5,214 nt of DNA from Betaproteobacteria bacterium (GTDB lineage: Bacteria; Pseudomonadota; Gammaproteobacteria; Burkholderiales; SG8-39): the NCBI GenBank assembly GCA_005888925.1, contig VBCP01000155.1, forward strand, positions 1-5,214. The letters are read 5' to 3'. The translations under genes were made by a program, and so were the position numbers. The notes below the pieces were generated by a model. That model did not search any database, was not told the DNA's origin, and saw only the letters and a list, made by a program, of their open reading frames with translations. Shown here in pieces: positions 1 to 5,214 of this stretch. The first letter of the stretch is position 1. The number at the start of each line of letters is the position of its first letter.

Positions 1-51
1 AAGCCACTCTAGTGCTTCGGGATCGTCGTCTACCAGCAGCAGATGGGGCAC
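1..51 (-). CDS. Response regulator, N-terminal fragment (cut by window edge)
   Basis: Read on the minus strand from a GTG at 51-49, the visible peptide is MPHLLLVDDDPEALEWL. This has the look of the first beta strand and acidic pocket of a CheY-like receiver domain: a hydrophobic strand followed by a run of three Asp residues, which in this family bind Mg2+ beside the phosphorylated Asp. An in-frame TAA at 54-52 lies directly before the GTG, so no longer start is possible. A GGAG Shine-Dalgarno sequence (plus-strand 59-62) sits 7 bases upstream. The phospho-acceptor Asp and the whole output domain are outside the window. An MPH-type opening occurs in NtrC-family activators of sigma-54, as I recall, which would fit the rpoN gene nearby, but an OmpR- or NarL-type regulator is equally possible from 17 residues. 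The receiver call is moderately secure and the subfamily is unknown. Confidence 0.62.
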   Translation of the reverse strand, partial: MPHLLLVDDDPEALEWL

Positions 52-306
52 TTATGCTCTCCGTTTAGGGCCTTGCGTGGATGGCGACTGAGAAGCAGCC
101 GCAAAATGCATACCAGCGGGCGTGAAAATTTTTCTGTCGCGCACTCAAGCAGTTGCCAAAAGTGCGTCACTCCCTACTGTCGCCTCACGGCGTCAACCGC
201 ATTGCCTTTTTTTCCATTGGCATAGTGCATGCATGAGCCAACGCGTCCGTCCGGGCGTGCTCGCGCACCCTCCCCTCCTCCCCACCGCGGGCGCGCCCGG
301 CCGGCT
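52..306. other. Intergenic region between ligD and the response regulator
   Basis: No convincing gene is visible in these 255 bases. Open frames here are short, lack good ribosome binding sites, and have compositions typical of frames running into the antisense of ligD. The middle part (about 100-240) is less GC-rich than the rest of the window and contains the palindromic tract GAAAATTTTTC near 124-134, a T7 run at 207-213 and two ATGCAT palindromes (106-111 and 229-234). It should hold the promoter of the response regulator, which reads leftward. I found a TTGACG and a TTGGCA on the minus strand but no -10 hexamer at proper distance from either, so no promoter is called. Downstream of the ligD stop is a perfect 12-bp GC palindrome (288-299) with no following U-run on the ligD strand, so it is not a standard intrinsic terminator. 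Confidence 0.6.
59..62 (-). promoter_or_regulatory. Shine-Dalgarno sequence of the response regulator
   Basis: On the minus strand this reads GGAG, followed by seven bases and then GTG. With the TAA immediately before the GTG, it fixes the start of the response regulator fragment despite the non-ATG codon. Confidence 0.6.
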
Positions 307-2736
307 TTATTTCTTCCCGAGGGATTTCCACATCGCGGCGCTGACGCTCTGCCGCGTGCTGCCGTAATCCGCCCACGGATCCTTCTTCAGCGCGGCAAGC
401 CGCTGCGGCGCCGTCTGCACGGTGAATTTCTGCCGGAGGTCCTCATCTGCCGTGAGCTCGTCCCACGCGAGCGGCGTCGAGATGCCGGCGCCGGGGCGTG
501 CGCGCGCCGAAAAGGCCGCGACCGCGCTCGCGGTCTCCGAGTTGCGCAGGTAGTCGACAAACACCTTCCCTTCGCGCCGCAGCTTCGCCAGCTTGGCGGT
601 GAATAGCTTCGGCTCGGCGCGCACCAGGAATTCCGCGATGAGGCGCGAGAACTCCTTCACCTCGGACCAGCCGAGCTTCGGCACGATCGGCACCACGACG
701 TGCAGCCCTTTGCCGCCGGTAGTTTTCAGGAAGCAGCGCAGCTTCAGCGCCTCGATCACCGTGCGCGTCGTCTCGGTTGCGCGCACCAGTTGCGGCCAGG
801 ACAGGTCCTCATCGGGATCCAGATCCATCGTGATGCGGTCCGGATGCTGCACATCGGGCCCGGTGGCGCCCCAGGTGTGGAGCTCGACCGCGCCGTTCTG
901 CACCAGCGTGATCAGCGCGCTGTGTGACTCGATATAGATGTAGTAGCCCTTGCTCGAGCGCTCGCGCTTGAAGGTCTTGACGTCGCCCGGGCTCGCGCCC
1001 ATCGCGAGGTGGCGCTGGTAGAAGCATTGCTTCTCGGCGCCCTCGGGACAGCGCACCAGCGTCAGCGGGCGGCGCGCGAGCTGCGGCAGGATCAGCCCGG
1101 CCACGCCGTCGTAGTAGCGCGCGAGATCGAGCTTGCTGATGCCGAGGCTCGGCCAGATAAGGCGCTCGGGGTGCGAGATCTTCACGCCGTGGACTTCGTT
1201 CCCGTGAGCCGCGGGTTTGACTTCAGGCGGCCGCTGCGCGCGCTCGTCGAGCACCGACTTCGGCGGGATGTCTTCGCGCAGGCCGAGGAACGAGGCCTGG
1301 CGCAGGATGCCGTCGTCGGTGCGCTCGGCGAAGGCGATCTGCGCGACGAGCTGCGGCTTCACCCACCGCACCGCCTTCTCGCGCGGCGGGTTGACGAGCG
1401 GCGAATCCGCGCGCCTGATCGCCGCCAGCCGCTTCGTCAGCGTCGCGAGCCATTCCTCGTCGAATCCGGTGCCGACTTTGCCCGCGTACCTGAGCTTGCC
1501 GCCAGGCGCGTCGTACACGCCGAGCAGCAGCGCGCCGAAGCCGGTCCTGGAACCGCCCGGGGCGGTGGTGCCCACAATCACAAAATCCTGCTCGAGGCGG
1601 CACTTGAGCTTGATCCAGGTCTTGGTGCGGCCCGAGACGTAGACCGAGTCGGCCAGCTTGCCGATCAGGCCCTCGAGCCCGAGCTTGCACGCCTTGTCGA
1701 GCACCTCGGCCGAGTCGCCTTCCAGGTGCTCGCTGAAGCGCACGCTGCCGGATCCCTTCAGCAGCTTTGCGAGACGCGCCTTGCGCTCCGCAAGCGGCAG
1801 GCGCCGCAGGTCGGCGCCTTTGAGGAACGGCGCGTCGAAGACGTAGAACACGATCCGGGCGTCGGCTCCTGCGTCGAAGGCGTTCTGCAGCGCCTGGAAG
1901 CTCGAGCGGCCGTCCTCGCGCAGCACCATGATTTCGCCGTCGAGCCAGGTATCGGTGAGCTTGAGCGCCTTCAGCGCCTTCACCAGATGCGGCAGCCGCT
2001 CGGTCCAGTCCTTGCCGCTGCGCGTGAAGAGCCGCGCGTCGCGCTTGGTGAGTCGCGCCAGCATGCGGTAGCCGTCGTGCTTCACCTCGTAGAGCCACTC
2101 GCCCGTCTTCGGCGGATCGGTGACGAGCGTCGCGAGCTGCGGCGAGATGAACTGCGGCAGCGCCGCGGCTTTTTCTGCCCGCTTGGCGCGCTTGGGCGCG
2201 CGCTTTACGCTTTCGGGTCGCTCGGCGGTGACGTCGTAGCCGGAGCGGGCTTCTTCGTCGTTGCGCTTGATGAGGAGCCATGCGGGCCGGTCCTCGTTGC
2301 CCCGCGTGCGCGTGAGGATCCACGAGCCGCGCAGCTTCTCGCCGTCGAGGCGAAAGTGCAGCCGCCCCTTGCGCAGCGCCTCGAGCGGATCGCGATCCTC
2401 CGGCGTCCAGGTGCCTCTGTCCCAGAGCAGCACCTCGCCCGCGCCGTATTGTTTTTCGGGAATGACGCCTTCGAACTCGCCGTAGTCGAGCGGATGATCC
2501 TCGGTCTGCATGGCGAGGCGCTTGTCGGCCGGATCGAAGCTGGGTCCCTTCGGTACCGCCCAGCTCTTCAGCACGCCTTCGAGCTCGAGGCGAAAGTCGT
2601 AGTGCAGCCGTGTCGCCGCGTGGCGCTGGATGTAATAGCGCAGCGCCTTTTCTTTGGCCGCAAGCTTCCGTCCCCGCGGCTCGGGGGTGAGGCTGAAGTC
2701 GCGCATCTCGCGATAGCGCCCGAGCCGGTCGGCCAT
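307..2736 (-). CDS. ligD: Multifunctional ATP-dependent DNA ligase LigD (non-homologous end joining)
   Basis: This 809-residue protein is the bacterial NHEJ enzyme that, recruited by Ku, trims, fills and seals double-strand breaks. Three domains are visible, numbering from the ATG at 2736-2734. The 3'-phosphoesterase (about 1-165) has its metal and catalytic set as HAATRLHYD (H39, H45, D47) plus H81. The nucleotidyltransferase and OB-fold ligase (about 195-495) has motif I KHDG (nucleophile K219), the LDGEI motif with E268, motif IV EGLIGK at 355-360 and motif V WIKLK at 374-378. The primase-polymerase (about 515-800) has DLD (D638, D640), the TTGGKGLH motif and D728. A Lys/Ala-rich linker joins the first two. 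This is the Pseudomonas order and about the Pseudomonas length. Motif IV has Gly where Ala is more usual, otherwise the active sites look intact. The ATG is preferred because ligD proteins commonly begin just ahead of an RYRxxRDF segment. A GTG at 2748-2746 would add four residues, and an in-frame TAG at 2781-2779 bars further extension. No clear Shine-Dalgarno is seen. Ku is not in the window. Confidence 0.97.
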   Translation of the reverse strand: MADRLGRYREMRDFSLTPEPRGRKLAAKEKALRYYIQRHAATRLHYDFRLELEGVLKSWAVPKGPSFDPADKRLAMQTEDHPLDYGEFEGVIPEKQYGAGEVLLWDRGTWTPEDRDPLEALRKGRLHFRLDGEKLRGSWILTRTRGNEDRPAWLLIKRNDEEARSGYDVTAERPESVKRAPKRAKRAEKAAALPQFISPQLATLVTDPPKTGEWLYEVKHDGYRMLARLTKRDARLFTRSGKDWTERLPHLVKALKALKLTDTWLDGEIMVLREDGRSSFQALQNAFDAGADARIVFYVFDAPFLKGADLRRLPLAERKARLAKLLKGSGSVRFSEHLEGDSAEVLDKACKLGLEGLIGKLADSVYVSGRTKTWIKLKCRLEQDFVIVGTTAPGGSRTGFGALLLGVYDAPGGKLRYAGKVGTGFDEEWLATLTKRLAAIRRADSPLVNPPREKAVRWVKPQLVAQIAFAERTDDGILRQASFLGLREDIPPKSVLDERAQRPPEVKPAAHGNEVHGVKISHPERLIWPSLGISKLDLARYYDGVAGLILPQLARRPLTLVRCPEGAEKQCFYQRHLAMGASPGDVKTFKRERSSKGYYIYIESHSALITLVQNGAVELHTWGATGPDVQHPDRITMDLDPDEDLSWPQLVRATETTRTVIEALKLRCFLKTTGGKGLHVVVPIVPKLGWSEVKEFSRLIAEFLVRAEPKLFTAKLAKLRREGKVFVDYLRNSETASAVAAFSARARPGAGISTPLAWDELTADEDLRQKFTVQTAPQRLAALKKDPWADYGSTRQSVSAAMWKSLGKK

Positions 2737-2748
2737 GCGCCAATGCAC

Positions 2749-2780
2749 AGCAATGTGCGCGCCCGCGCGCGGTAATTGCT
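2749..2780. repeat. Interrupted dyad in the ligD-rpoN divergent region
   Basis: The arms are AGCAAT (2749-2754) with ATTGCT (2775-2780), and inside them GCGCGC (2757-2762) with GCGCGC (2765-2770) around a CC centre. A second, overlapping inverted repeat is GCACA-GCAA-TGTGC at 2745-2758, and CGGTAA (2770-2775) pairs with TTACCG (2799-2804). The block lies roughly 60-120 bp upstream of the predicted rpoN transcription start, where enhancer sites for sigma-54 activators usually sit. It ends 12 bases before the ligD ATG, so in a ligD leader it could form a hairpin near the ribosome site. Neither role is shown; GC-rich DNA gives such repeats by chance. Confidence 0.4.
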
Positions 2781-2839
2781 ACAGGCGGCACGCAAGACTT
2801 ACCGGCTGATCGGGCGAGTGCTCAGAGCGCAGAGGACAC

Positions 2840-2855
2840 TGGCACGGTCTGTGCA
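2840..2855 (+). promoter_or_regulatory. Sigma-54 (-24/-12) promoter of rpoN
   Basis: The sequence TGGCACG-GTCT-GTGCA matches the sigma-54 consensus TGGCACG-N4-TTGCW at every defined position but one (G for the first T of TTGC). The GG (2841-2842) and GC (2853-2854) are separated by exactly 10 bases, as this holoenzyme requires. The predicted start of transcription is near 2866, giving a short leader of about 17 bases that contains the rpoN Shine-Dalgarno. No clear IHF site was seen between this element and the upstream dyads. Confidence 0.82.
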
Positions 2856-2870
2856 GTATTGCCGGGCAAC

Positions 2871-2877
2871 GAAAGGA
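2871..2877 (+). promoter_or_regulatory. Shine-Dalgarno sequence deciding the rpoN start
   Basis: GAAAGGA lies five bases before the ATG at 2883. An in-frame TTG at 2859 would add eight residues, but it lies upstream of the start of transcription predicted from the sigma-54 promoter, so the ATG is chosen. Confidence 0.75.
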
Positions 2878-2882
2878 CACTC

Positions 2883-4253
2883 ATGGGTCCGGCAATCGCA
2901 TTACGACTGCGGCAGCACCTCACGCTCACGCCGCAGGTCCAGCAGGCGCTCAAGCTCCTCCAGATGTCCGCGCTCGAGTTCGGGCAGGAGATGGAAGAGG
3001 CGCTCGCGGTCAATCCGTTTCTCGAGGAGAACCCGGAAGCGCAGACGCCGCCGCTGCGCGACGCGGCGACGGTCGAGGACGTCGTCGTGCCGCAGGAGCA
3101 GCCCTCGGGTCCGCCGATGGAGCGCGACCAGGAGGACTGGGGCGGCGCACACGACAGCCCGCCGACGCTCACGCAGCACCTGCGCGAGCAGCTGATGATC
3201 TCGCAGATGGCCGACCGCGACCGCGCGCTCGCCCACATGATCGTCGACAGCCTCGACGACGACGGCTACTTCAAGATGGCGTTCGACGAGCTCGCGGCGC
3301 TGGTGCCGGCCGAGCACGACGTGCGCGCGGACGACTTCCTCGCGGCGCTGCGCATGGTGCAGAGCCTCGACCCGGCGGGCGTCGGCGCGCGCACGCTCGA
3401 CGAGTGCCTGCTGCTGCAGCTGCAGGCGCTGCCGGAGGACACCAAAGGCCGCGAGGTCGCGATGCGCATCGTGCAGGGCAACCTGCCGCTGCTCGCCAAC
3501 CGCGAATGGGCGCGGCTGCAGCACGCGGTCGGCTGCGACGAGCCGACGCTGCATACCGCGCGCGCGCTGATCCGCTCGCTCGATCCGCGCCCCGGCCAGC
3601 GCTTCGGCCCGCAGGAGGCGCGCTATGTCGTGCCCGACGTGATCGTCAAGAAGCTGCGCGACCGCTGGGTCGCGATCATCAACCCGGCGTCGCTGCCGCG
3701 CGTGCGCCTGAACCGCGCGTATGCCGAGGCGATCCAGAACCGCAACGCCTCGAACCAGTCGCTCGCACGCCATCTGCAGGAGGCGCGCTGGCTCCTGCGC
3801 TCAATCGAGCAGCGCTTCGCCACCATCCAGCGCGTCGCGGATGCGATCGTCGCGCGCCAGCGGGGCTTCTTCGAGTATGGCGAGGTGGCGATGAAGCCGC
3901 TGACGCTGAAACTGATCGCCGGCGAGCTCGGCCTGCACGAGTCGACCGTGTGCCGCGTGACCAACAACAAGTACATGGCGACGCCACGCGGCCTGTTCGA
4001 GTTCAAGCACTTTTTCTCGCGGCGCCTCGCCACCGAGAACGGCGGCGCCGCTTCCGCCACCGCGGTGCGCGCGGTGATGAAGGAATTGATCGCCGCGGAG
4101 GATCCGCGCGCGCCGCTGTCGGACGCCGAGCTCGCGCGGCTGCTTGCGCAGCAGGGCCTCAGGGTGGCGCGCAGGACCATCACCAAGTACCGCGCGCTGA
4201 TGCGTCTGCCGAGCGTGGACGTGCGGCGCGCCGACGTCAGAAGGAGTGCCTAA
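2883..4253 (+). CDS. rpoN: RNA polymerase sigma-54 factor RpoN
   Basis: This 456-residue sigma factor directs RNA polymerase to -24/-12 promoters that open only with an ATP-driven enhancer-binding activator. Region I (1-50) is the Gln/Leu-rich activator-responsive segment, with LTLTPQVQQALKLLQMS and NPFLEEN. Region II (about 51-95) is a short Pro/acidic linker. The core-binding part follows (about 95-330), with LDPAGVGAR and LDPRPGQ. The DNA-binding part has the helix-turn-helix LGLHESTVCRVTNNKYM (349-365), TPRGLFEFKHFFS (367-379) and the RpoN box ARRTITKYRA (429-438, classic form ARRTVAKYRE). It is slightly shorter than the E. coli protein (477 residues). The recognition helix shows C357 and N361 where Ser and Thr are usual. 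The gene is not next to lptB, hpf or ptsN, which suggests a second or relocated copy. A sigma-54 promoter just upstream points to autoregulation, and the next gene overlaps its stop by one base. The identity is secure; paralog status is an inference. Confidence 0.97.
   Translation: MGPAIALRLRQHLTLTPQVQQALKLLQMSALEFGQEMEEALAVNPFLEENPEAQTPPLRDAATVEDVVVPQEQPSGPPMERDQEDWGGAHDSPPTLTQHLREQLMISQMADRDRALAHMIVDSLDDDGYFKMAFDELAALVPAEHDVRADDFLAALRMVQSLDPAGVGARTLDECLLLQLQALPEDTKGREVAMRIVQGNLPLLANREWARLQHAVGCDEPTLHTARALIRSLDPRPGQRFGPQEARYVVPDVIVKKLRDRWVAIINPASLPRVRLNRAYAEAIQNRNASNQSLARHLQEARWLLRSIEQRFATIQRVADAIVARQRGFFEYGEVAMKPLTLKLIAGELGLHESTVCRVTNNKYMATPRGLFEFKHFFSRRLATENGGAASATAVRAVMKELIAAEDPRAPLSDAELARLLAQQGLRVARRTITKYRALMRLPSVDVRRADVRRSA
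4241..4246 (+). promoter_or_regulatory. Shine-Dalgarno within the rpoN 3' end
   Basis: AAGGAG, six bases before the ATG at 4253, lies within the last codons of rpoN. With the TAATG stop-start overlap, it fixes the start of the glycine-zipper gene and indicates coupled translation from a shared transcript. Confidence 0.75.
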
Positions 4254-4792
4254 TGTCCCGCATCGTGGCTGGCCGCTTTGACCGCAGCGTCGACGCCGAC
4301 GCCGCGCTCGACATGCTCAAGCGCGACGGTTTTTCGCGCAGCGAGGTCGACGCCTTCTATGTCGGCCCGCCGGGGCAGAACGCGCGCACGCCAATCGGCG
4401 GCGACGTCTATAGCGACGCCGGCGCGCGCGGCGCCGGCCGCTCCGGCGCGATCGGCGCCGCGATCGGCTTCGCCATCGGCCTGATCATCGGCTCGCTCAT
4501 CGGCATGCACGCGGTACTGCTAGCGTGCGGCCTGGGCGCGCTGGTCGGCGCCTTCGCGGGCGTCATGACCAGCCTGCACGGTGGTACGCGCCGCGAGGCG
4601 ACGCCCGAGCATCCGCTGGAAACCCGCGGCGGCCGCATGATCGCCGTTTGCATCGACCGCCCCGGCACCGAAGCGCTGGCGGTGGCAGCCCTGCGCGCCA
4701 ACAACGCGCGCGACGTCGGGCGCACCGAAGGCGAATGGCGCGACGGCTCGTGGCGCGACTTCGACCCGCGCACCCCGCTAGCGACGGTCTAG
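4253..4792 (+). CDS. Glycine-zipper membrane protein, general-stress-protein-17M-like
   Basis: This 179-residue protein has three parts. The N-terminal section (1-42) reads like a small alpha/beta unit, IVAGRFDRSVDADAALDML then a FYVGPPGQ loop, resembling in my recollection the N-terminus of general stress protein 17M (YflT) families. The centre (about 59-108) holds two hydrophobic segments. The first has glycines exactly every fourth residue (G68, G72, G76, G80, G84) and the second has G95, G99 and G103, a glycine zipper expected to pack helices in a membrane. The C-terminal section (about 126-172) is a second alpha/beta unit, GRMIAVCID, an AxxALRANNARDVGRTEG helix-strand and a GSWRDFDP end. 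No signal peptide is seen, so an inner-membrane hairpin with both soluble ends on the same side is plausible. The function is unknown; a stress role is inferred from the resemblance and the context. It starts inside the rpoN stop codon and its 3' end overlaps sodB. Confidence 0.86.
   Translation: MSRIVAGRFDRSVDADAALDMLKRDGFSRSEVDAFYVGPPGQNARTPIGGDVYSDAGARGAGRSGAIGAAIGFAIGLIIGSLIGMHAVLLACGLGALVGAFAGVMTSLHGGTRREATPEHPLETRGGRMIAVCIDRPGTEALAVAALRANNARDVGRTEGEWRDGSWRDFDPRTPLATV
4451..4504 (+). repeat. Five ATCGGC units at 12-base spacing encoding the glycine zipper
   Basis: ATCGGC (Ile-Gly) occurs at 4451, 4463, 4475, 4487 and 4499, each exactly 12 bases after the last, with differing bases between. 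It encodes the IGxxIGxxIGxxIGxxIG core of the first membrane segment. The regular DNA period may come from selection on the protein or from an old four-codon duplication. Confidence 0.8.
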
Positions 4793-5214
4793 GTTTTCTT
4801 CCGCAAACGCCCAGTTGAGGCGCTTCTCGACGACCGCCTGCACGTAACGCTCGCGCTGGTTGCGGTAGTCGATGTAATAGGCGTGCTCCCAGACATCCAG
4901 CGCTAGCAGGCAGCGCACGCCGCGCGCCATCGGCGTATCGGCGTTGGCGGTGGCGAGGACTTCGAGCTTGCCGTCCTTGTCGACGAGCCAGGCCCAGCCG
5001 CTGCCGAACTGGCCGTTGGCCGCGGCGGCGAACTTGTCGACGAAGCTTTCGTAGGTGCCGAAGTCGCGCTCCAGGCGGCGGCGCAGGGCCGCCGAGGGCG
5101 CGGCGGACTTCGGCGCGAGCGAGTGCCAGTAGAACTCGTGGTTCCAGGCCTGGGCGGCGTTGTTGAAAAGCTTGCCCTCGCTCGAGCGCACCACGTCCTC
5201 GAGGGTCGAGCCGC
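4778..5214 (-). CDS. sodB: Iron superoxide dismutase, C-terminal part (5' end beyond window)
   Basis: The last 144 residues of an iron/manganese-type superoxide dismutase, which converts superoxide to oxygen and hydrogen peroxide in the cytoplasm. Reading continues to the window edge (GSTLEDVVRSSEG...), so about 50 N-terminal residues, including the first His ligand, are missing. Three metal ligands are visible: the His of AAQAWNHEFYW (visible residue 25), and Asp and His of LDVWEHAYYIDYRN (106 and 110). The Gln of NNAAQAWNH (21), together with Ala in ANADTP where Mn enzymes carry Gln, indicates the iron form. The FGSGWAWLV motif is at 69-77. The C-terminus is slightly longer than in E. coli SodB, ending EENLDRR. 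The TAG stop lies inside the 3' end of the glycine-zipper gene on the other strand, so the two convergent genes share 15 bp and there is no room for a terminator between them. Metal preference is inferred from the second-sphere residues only. Confidence 0.96.
   Translation of the reverse strand, partial: GSTLEDVVRSSEGKLFNNAAQAWNHEFYWHSLAPKSAAPSAALRRRLERDFGTYESFVDKFAAAANGQFGSGWAWLVDKDGKLEVLATANADTPMARGVRCLLALDVWEHAYYIDYRNQRERYVQAVVEKRLNWAFAEENLDRR

Noticed and set aside
150..165. Minus-strand TTGGCAACTGCTTGAG as a sigma-54 promoter for the response regulator
   Set aside because: The GG is not followed by GC at 10 bases; the -12 part reads TTGAG and the spacing is wrong.
218..233. Sigma-54-like element TGGCATA-GTGC-ATGCA on the plus strand
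   Set aside because: The GG-N10-GC spacing is right but three consensus positions differ, and it points into the 3' end of ligD with no gene to serve. An antisense transcript cannot be excluded, but chance is more likely.
286..315. GC palindromes at the ligD 3' end followed on the plus strand by TTTATTTCTT
   Set aside because: The T-rich tract is on the wrong strand for ligD, and the palindromes have no loop, so it is not called a terminator.
185..376. Small minus-strand open frame spanning the ligD stop and the intergenic gap
   Set aside because: It begins out of frame inside ligD, has no ribosome binding site and shows only biased Arg/Ala/Glu composition.
1009..2775. Long plus-strand open frame of 588 codons opposite ligD
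   Set aside because: It is antisense to ligD, whose catalytic motifs are all intact. Its translation is rich in Arg, Ala, Leu and Glu without recognisable motifs, as expected of a shadow frame in GC-rich DNA.
2859..2882. TTG start adding eight residues to RpoN
   Set aside because: It lies before the start of transcription predicted from the sigma-54 promoter, has no Shine-Dalgarno at proper distance, and the ATG at 2883 has a good one.
2901..3773. 290-codon minus-strand frame opposite rpoN
   Set aside because: It is a shadow of rpoN: Arg/Leu/Val/His-rich with no motif, and opposite a gene with all conserved regions present.
3404..4252. Upstream extension of the glycine-zipper frame within rpoN
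   Set aside because: The extension is a shadow of rpoN in another frame. The ATG at 4253 has AAGGAG six bases upstream and starts a sensible N-terminus.

Overview
The window is GC-rich DNA with proteobacterial-type genes. The gene set (a three-domain LigD in the phosphoesterase-ligase-polymerase order, a sigma-54 of the proteobacterial type, an iron superoxide dismutase) and the codon use suggest a betaproteobacterium, perhaps Burkholderiales-like. The lineage is an inference from protein style and was not tested by any search.

Layout from left to right. Positions 1-51 hold the first 17 codons of a response regulator on the minus strand, cut by the window edge. Positions 52-306 are non-coding. 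Positions 307-2736 (minus) encode LigD, the multifunctional end-joining DNA ligase. A 146-bp divergent region (2737-2882) carries a near-consensus sigma-54 promoter (2840-2855) and a dyad-rich stretch (2745-2804). Positions 2883-4253 (plus) encode RpoN (sigma-54). Its stop codon overlaps by one base the start of a 179-residue glycine-zipper membrane protein (4253-4792). Positions 4778-5214 (minus) hold the C-terminal two thirds of an Fe-type superoxide dismutase, whose 3' end overlaps that of the glycine-zipper gene by 15 bp.

The most notable point is the rpoN locus. The usual proteobacterial rpoN neighbours (lptA-lptB upstream, hpf and ptsN downstream) are absent, so this looks like a relocated or second rpoN. 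It lies directly behind a TGGCACG-N4-GTGCA element with exact GG-N10-GC spacing, so the sigma factor probably transcribes its own gene, driven by an enhancer-binding activator. The next gene appears translationally coupled to it. The response regulator fragment at the left edge could be such an activator, but its output domain is outside the window. With a double-strand-break repair ligase on one side and a superoxide dismutase on the other, the neighbourhood suggests a stress or stationary-phase theme. That theme is an inference from gene order only.
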